Positions 15,351 to 17,932 of a DNA stretch of 17,932 nucleotides are shown here, piece by piece (the first letter of the stretch is position 1; the number at the start of each line of letters is the position of its first letter). Location: the NCBI GenBank assembly GCA_035263725.1, contig DATFRC010000220.1, positions 1-17,932 on the forward strand, in the 5' to 3' direction. The position numbers and the translations under genes are program-made. Origin of the DNA: DASXRA01 sp035263725. GTDB taxonomy: Bacteria > Actinomycetota > Actinomycetes > Mycobacteriales > Jatrophihabitantaceae. The notes beneath the pieces are model-generated. The model saw nothing but the letters and a program-made list of their open reading frames with translations. It had not been told where the DNA came from and ran no database searches.

Positions 15351-16535
15351 ATGGCCGTTCTGATAGCGGTCCTGATCATCGCCTTTGTACTACTGCTCGT
15401 ACTGATCCGTAGCGTGCGGATCGTGCCGCAGGCGCGGGCCGCCGTGGTCGAGCGCCTCGGCCGCTACATACGAACCCAGGGGCCCGGCGTTGCCGTGCTG
15501 GTGCCGTTCATCGACCGCATGCGGCCGCTCATCGACCTGCGCGAGCAGGTCGTCAGCTTCCCGCCGCAGCCGGTCATCACCAGCGACAACCTGACCGTGG
15601 CGATCGACTCGGTGATCTACTTCCAGGTGACCGATCCGCGGGCGGCCACCTACGAGATCGCGAACTACATCCAGGCCGTCGAGCAGCTGACCATCACCAC
15701 GCTGCGCAATGTCGTCGGAGCGCTGAACCTCGAACAGGCGCTCACCAGCCGAGACGAGATCAACACCCGGCTGCGCGGCGTGCTCGACGAAGCAACTGGG
15801 CCGTGGGGCATCCGGGTCGCTCGCGTCGAGATCAAGGCGATTGACCCGCCGCCGTCCATCCAGGACGCGATGGAGGCGCAGATGCGAGCGGACCGCAACA
15901 AGCGGGCCGTCATCCTGTCGGCCGAGGGCCAGCGCGAGTCGGCGATCAAGACGGCCGAGGGGCAGAAGGCGTCGCAAATCCTCGCCGCCGAGGGTGAGAA
16001 GCAGGCGGCCATCCTGGCCGCGGAGGCCGAACGGCAGTCGCGCATCTTGCGCGCCGAGGGCGAACGCGCCGCCCGATACCTCCAGGCTCAGGGCCAAGCC
16101 AAGGCGATCGAGACGACGTTCAACGCCATTCACGAGGCCAAGCCGGACCCCGCGCTGCTCGCCTACCAGTACCTCCAGACGCTGCCGCAGATCGCTGCGG
16201 GCGACGCGAACAAGATGTGGATCGTCCCGAGCGAGTTCAGCAAGGCACTCGAAGGCCTGGCGAAGTTCGCCGGTGCCGACGAGAAGCCGTCGTGGCTGGA
16301 CGCGCGCAGCGAGGTCGCGGGCACCGGAGCCGAGCTCGATACCAGCGACTGGTTCGACTCCAAGCTGCCGCCGGCGCGGGAGCAGCCCGAGGCCGCCAAC
16401 CTGCGCGCCTCCGACTCGGATCCGGACTCGGTCGAGGCGCGGCGTGGCCTCCCGGACGAACCGGGCGAATCGCCCCCCAACAGTTCGAGGCCACCGACCG
16501 CGCCGGAAGAACCGCCCGTGTCACCCCATCCGTAG
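15351..16535 (+). CDS. SPFH/Band 7 (stomatin/paraslipin-like) membrane protein
   Basis: A 394-aa protein with one N-terminal membrane helix (about 2-19), then an SPFH domain (about 22-180) with ERLGRYIRTQGPGVAVLVPFID, the conserved QVVSFPPQPVITSDN and VARVEIKAIDPPPSIQDAM. A coiled-coil region follows at 189-254, built of six consecutive 11-residue units of the type LxAEGxxxxxI. The C-terminal tail (about 310-394) is Pro/Ser/Glu/Asp-rich and probably disordered. Such proteins oligomerise and organise membrane domains with NfeD; the mycobacterial counterpart is Rv1488. ATG 15351 has AGAGGAAG about 6 nt upstream, a clear Shine-Dalgarno. It is co-directional with nfeD (16-bp gap) and probably in the same operon. 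Confidence 0.95.
   Translation: MAVLIAVLIIAFVLLLVLIRSVRIVPQARAAVVERLGRYIRTQGPGVAVLVPFIDRMRPLIDLREQVVSFPPQPVITSDNLTVAIDSVIYFQVTDPRAATYEIANYIQAVEQLTITTLRNVVGALNLEQALTSRDEINTRLRGVLDEATGPWGIRVARVEIKAIDPPPSIQDAMEAQMRADRNKRAVILSAEGQRESAIKTAEGQKASQILAAEGEKQAAILAAEAERQSRILRAEGERAARYLQAQGQAKAIETTFNAIHEAKPDPALLAYQYLQTLPQIAAGDANKMWIVPSEFSKALEGLAKFAGADEKPSWLDARSEVAGTGAELDTSDWFDSKLPPAREQPEAANLRASDSDPDSVEARRGLPDEPGESPPNSSRPPTAPEEPPVSPHP
15915..16112 (+). repeat. Six tandem 11-residue (hendecad) units encoded in the SPFH gene
   Basis: Codons 189-254 encode six units of 11 residues: LSAEGQRESAI, KTAEGQKASQI, LAAEGEKQAAI, LAAEAERQSRI, LRAEGERAARY and LQAQGQAKAIE. The protein period is exact. Hendecad repeats form a right-handed coiled coil, consistent with the wall region of SPFH cages. 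Confidence 0.8.
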
Positions 16536-16550
16536 GTCCTCGCGCTACGA

Positions 16551-16583
16551 ATCGCCTATTGCCATAGGGTTGCAATAGGCGAT
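16551..16583. promoter_or_regulatory. Candidate Nur-type (nickel-responsive) operator upstream of the NiCoT permease
   Basis: ATCGCCTATTGC (16551-16562) and GCAATAGGCGAT (16572-16583) are perfect 12-bp inverted arms around the 9-nt spacer CATAGGGTT. The core TTGC-N9-GCAA equals the Nur box I recall from Streptomyces (tTGCaa-N5-ttGCAA), and a TAGGGT -10-like hexamer (16565-16570) lies in its centre. The permease start is 18 bp downstream of the right arm. A bound Fur-family repressor would block transcription when nickel is plentiful. No T-run follows, so it is not a standard terminator for the SPFH gene, although the RNA could fold. Confidence 0.6.
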
Positions 16584-16601
16584 CGAGCGAAGGGGGCGTC
16601 G

Positions 16602-17708
16602 ATGACCGGCGTCGCATACGGGCAGGAACGCGTCGTCGCCCGGCTCCGCCAGGGCCTCAGCGCGCACGAATGGCGCCGTCTCGGGGGAATGGCCGCACTG
16701 ATCGTCGCGCTGCACGCGGTGGGCTTCGGCCTGCTGCTGATGATCGTCGCGCCGCAACACGTCCAAGTCGGGGGCCAGACCTTCGGCATCGGCCTCGGGC
16801 TTACCGCATACACGCTCGGCATGCGACACGCTTTCGACGTCGACCACATCGCCGCGATCGACAACACCACCCGCAAGCTCATGGAAGAGCGCAGCCGGCC
16901 GCTATCGGTCGGCTTCTGGTTCAGCCTCGGGCACTCGACGATCGTGTTCACGATGTGCGTGCTGCTGAGCCTCGGCGTGCGCTCCATGATCGGCCAGGTC
17001 AAGGACGACAACTCCACGCTGCACAACGTGACCGGCACGGTCGGGGTCAGCGTCTCGGGCGCGTTCTTGATCGTGCTGGGCATCGTCAACCTCGTGATCC
17101 TGCTCGGCATCGTCAAGGTGTTCCGGGCGATGCGTACCGGGCTTTACGACGAGCAGTCGCTCGAGACGCTGTTGAGCACCCGGGGCATCCTGAACCGCAT
17201 CCTCAAGCGCGCCACCGCAGGCGTTCGCAAACCGTGGCACATGTACCCCGTGGGTGTGCTCTTCGGGTTCGGCTTCGACACCGCCACCGAGATCTCGCTC
17301 CTGGTCCTGGCGAGCACCAGCGCGGCCCTCGCCCTGCCCTGGTACGCGATCATGTGCCTACCCGTGCTGTTCACCGCCGGGATGTGCCTGTTCGACACGA
17401 TCGACGGATCGTTCATGAACTTCGCCTACGGCTGGGCGTTTTCCAAGCCGATCCGCAAGGTCTACTACAACCTGACGGTCACCACGCTGAGCGTGCTCGT
17501 GGCGCTCGTGATCGGCAGCATCGAGCTGCTCGGCCTGCTGTCCGACAAGCTCGACCTGCACGGGGGGTTGTGGAACGTCCTCGGCACTGTCGGCAACTTC
17601 CAGTACACCGGCTACATCGTGGGGGGAGTCTTTGTGACGACGTGGGCGGTGTCCTGGCTGATCTGGCGATACGGCCGCATCGAGGAGCGCTGGGCACCCG
17701 AAGACTAG
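16602..17708 (+). CDS. NiCoT family nickel/cobalt permease (HoxN/NixA type)
   Basis: A 368-aa polytopic membrane protein that takes up Ni2+ and/or Co2+. Family signatures in order are RHAFDVDHIAAIDN (75-88, metal-binding His76, Asp79, Asp81 and His82 in helix II), FSLGHST (107-113), LFGFGFDTATE (220-230) and GMCLFDTIDG (260-269). About eight hydrophobic segments are visible, with a long cytoplasmic loop near 172-212. The usual family motif reads HAFDADHI; here Val80 replaces Ala. ATG 16602 has AGGGGG 5 nt upstream. A 12-bp inverted repeat of Nur-box type precedes it, favouring nickel as substrate. No nickel enzyme is encoded in the window. Its stop codon overlaps that of the convergent next gene within CTAG. 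Confidence 0.95.
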   Translation: MTGVAYGQERVVARLRQGLSAHEWRRLGGMAALIVALHAVGFGLLLMIVAPQHVQVGGQTFGIGLGLTAYTLGMRHAFDVDHIAAIDNTTRKLMEERSRPLSVGFWFSLGHSTIVFTMCVLLSLGVRSMIGQVKDDNSTLHNVTGTVGVSVSGAFLIVLGIVNLVILLGIVKVFRAMRTGLYDEQSLETLLSTRGILNRILKRATAGVRKPWHMYPVGVLFGFGFDTATEISLLVLASTSAALALPWYAIMCLPVLFTAGMCLFDTIDGSFMNFAYGWAFSKPIRKVYYNLTVTTLSVLVALVIGSIELLGLLSDKLDLHGGLWNVLGTVGNFQYTGYIVGGVFVTTWAVSWLIWRYGRIEERWAPED

Positions 17709-17932
17709 AAACCTGTGGCGCACCATGGGGCGAGGGGCGTGGCGAACATCGCATCGGCGCGCCGGAGCGCACCCGGTGTCAGCTCTGCCACCCGGCCGGT
17801 GATCGCCTGCGCCTGCAGGCTGTATCCGCCGAGGTACGCCGCGGCAAGAGCGCGCTGATGCACCCGCAGATCCGCACTGTCCTCAGTGGATGGCAGACAC
17901 TTTGCGCCGTCCGGGCCGCCCTCGAGCACATA
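17705..17932 (-). CDS. Eis-like GNAT acetyltransferase (partial, C-terminus)
   Basis: Only the last 75 residues are present; the frame continues past the right edge (the codon before GTG 17929 is Tyr), so the start is outside. The segment LRVHQRALAAAYLGGYSLQAQAITGRVAELTPGALRRADAMFATPLAPWCATGF matches the C-terminal SCP2-like domain of Eis-type N-acetyltransferases, whose hallmarks are ALxxxYLGG, aGR and an ending PWCxxxF. In M. tuberculosis Eis the carboxylate of the terminal Phe acts as the catalytic base, and this protein also ends in Phe. Eis-type enzymes acetylate amines such as aminoglycosides; the natural substrate here cannot be told. Its TAG stop lies within the CTAG that also ends the nickel permease gene. 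Confidence 0.85.
   Translation of the reverse strand, partial: YVLEGGPDGAKCLPSTEDSADLRVHQRALAAAYLGGYSLQAQAITGRVAELTPGALRRADAMFATPLAPWCATGF

Noticed and set aside
16551..16583. The 12-bp inverted repeat as a Rho-independent terminator of the SPFH gene
   Set aside because: No T-run follows and the stem is close to the next start codon; operator symmetry explains it better.

Overview
This is a GC-rich chromosomal window from an actinobacterium, and every gene in it looks like core metabolism or envelope biology. The backbone follows the Mycobacterium tuberculosis block Rv1475c-Rv1488 as I recall it: acn, ripA, moxR1, Rv1480 (DUF58), Rv1481 (VWA), fabG1, inhA, hemZ, Rv1486c, Rv1487 (NfeD), Rv1488 (SPFH). 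It departs from that block by carrying a sirtuin, moaA, an MBL-fold hydrolase, a small Cys/His protein and a DUF3097 gene. The enoyl-ACP reductase lacks the long substrate loop of mycobacterial InhA. I therefore read the host as an actinomycete outside the mycolate makers (Frankiales- or Jatrophihabitans-like at a guess); the genus cannot be fixed from this sequence.

Layout. 1-402 (-): N-terminus of a xylose/ribose-type ABC transporter binding lipoprotein. 566-3328 (-): aconitase, divergent from a sirtuin (3412-4167, +) across an 83-bp region with a 14-bp perfect palindrome. 4328-5680 (+): secreted coiled-coil NlpC/P60 (RipA-like) cell-wall hydrolase. 5697-6737 (+): MoaA. 6768-7511 and 7537-7746 (-): MBL-fold hydrolase and a 69-aa Cys/His protein. 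7820-10793 (+): MoxR ATPase, DUF58 protein and membrane VWA protein, with overlapping genes. 10812-13282 (+): fabG, fabI/inhA and hemH. 13274-14017 (-): an Rv1486c-like protein, divergent from DUF3097 (14080-14868, +). 14903-16535 (+): NfeD and an SPFH/stomatin protein. 16602-17708 (+): a NiCoT nickel/cobalt permease behind a likely nickel-responsive operator. 17705-17932 (-): the C-terminus of an Eis-like acetyltransferase.

How the genes fit together. MoxR-DUF58-VWA is a standard chaperone-type module, here apparently translationally coupled. FabG and FabI perform the two reductive steps of FAS-II elongation. HemH inserts iron in heme synthesis. NfeD and SPFH form a membrane-microdomain pair. 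The RipA-like hydrolase sits beside the MoxR module, as in mycobacteria.

I see no mobile element, CRISPR array, rRNA or tRNA, and no unmistakable new system. The most interesting signals are regulatory: (i) a 12-bp inverted repeat with TTGC-N9-GCAA symmetry ahead of the nickel permease; (ii) a recurrent -10 hexamer placed 6-8 nt before start codons that lack a Shine-Dalgarno, implying many leaderless mRNAs; (iii) a mirrored TACCGT inverted repeat in the divergent moxR promoter; (iv) the palindrome between aconitase and sirtuin. No gene-free stretch exceeds 300 bp.
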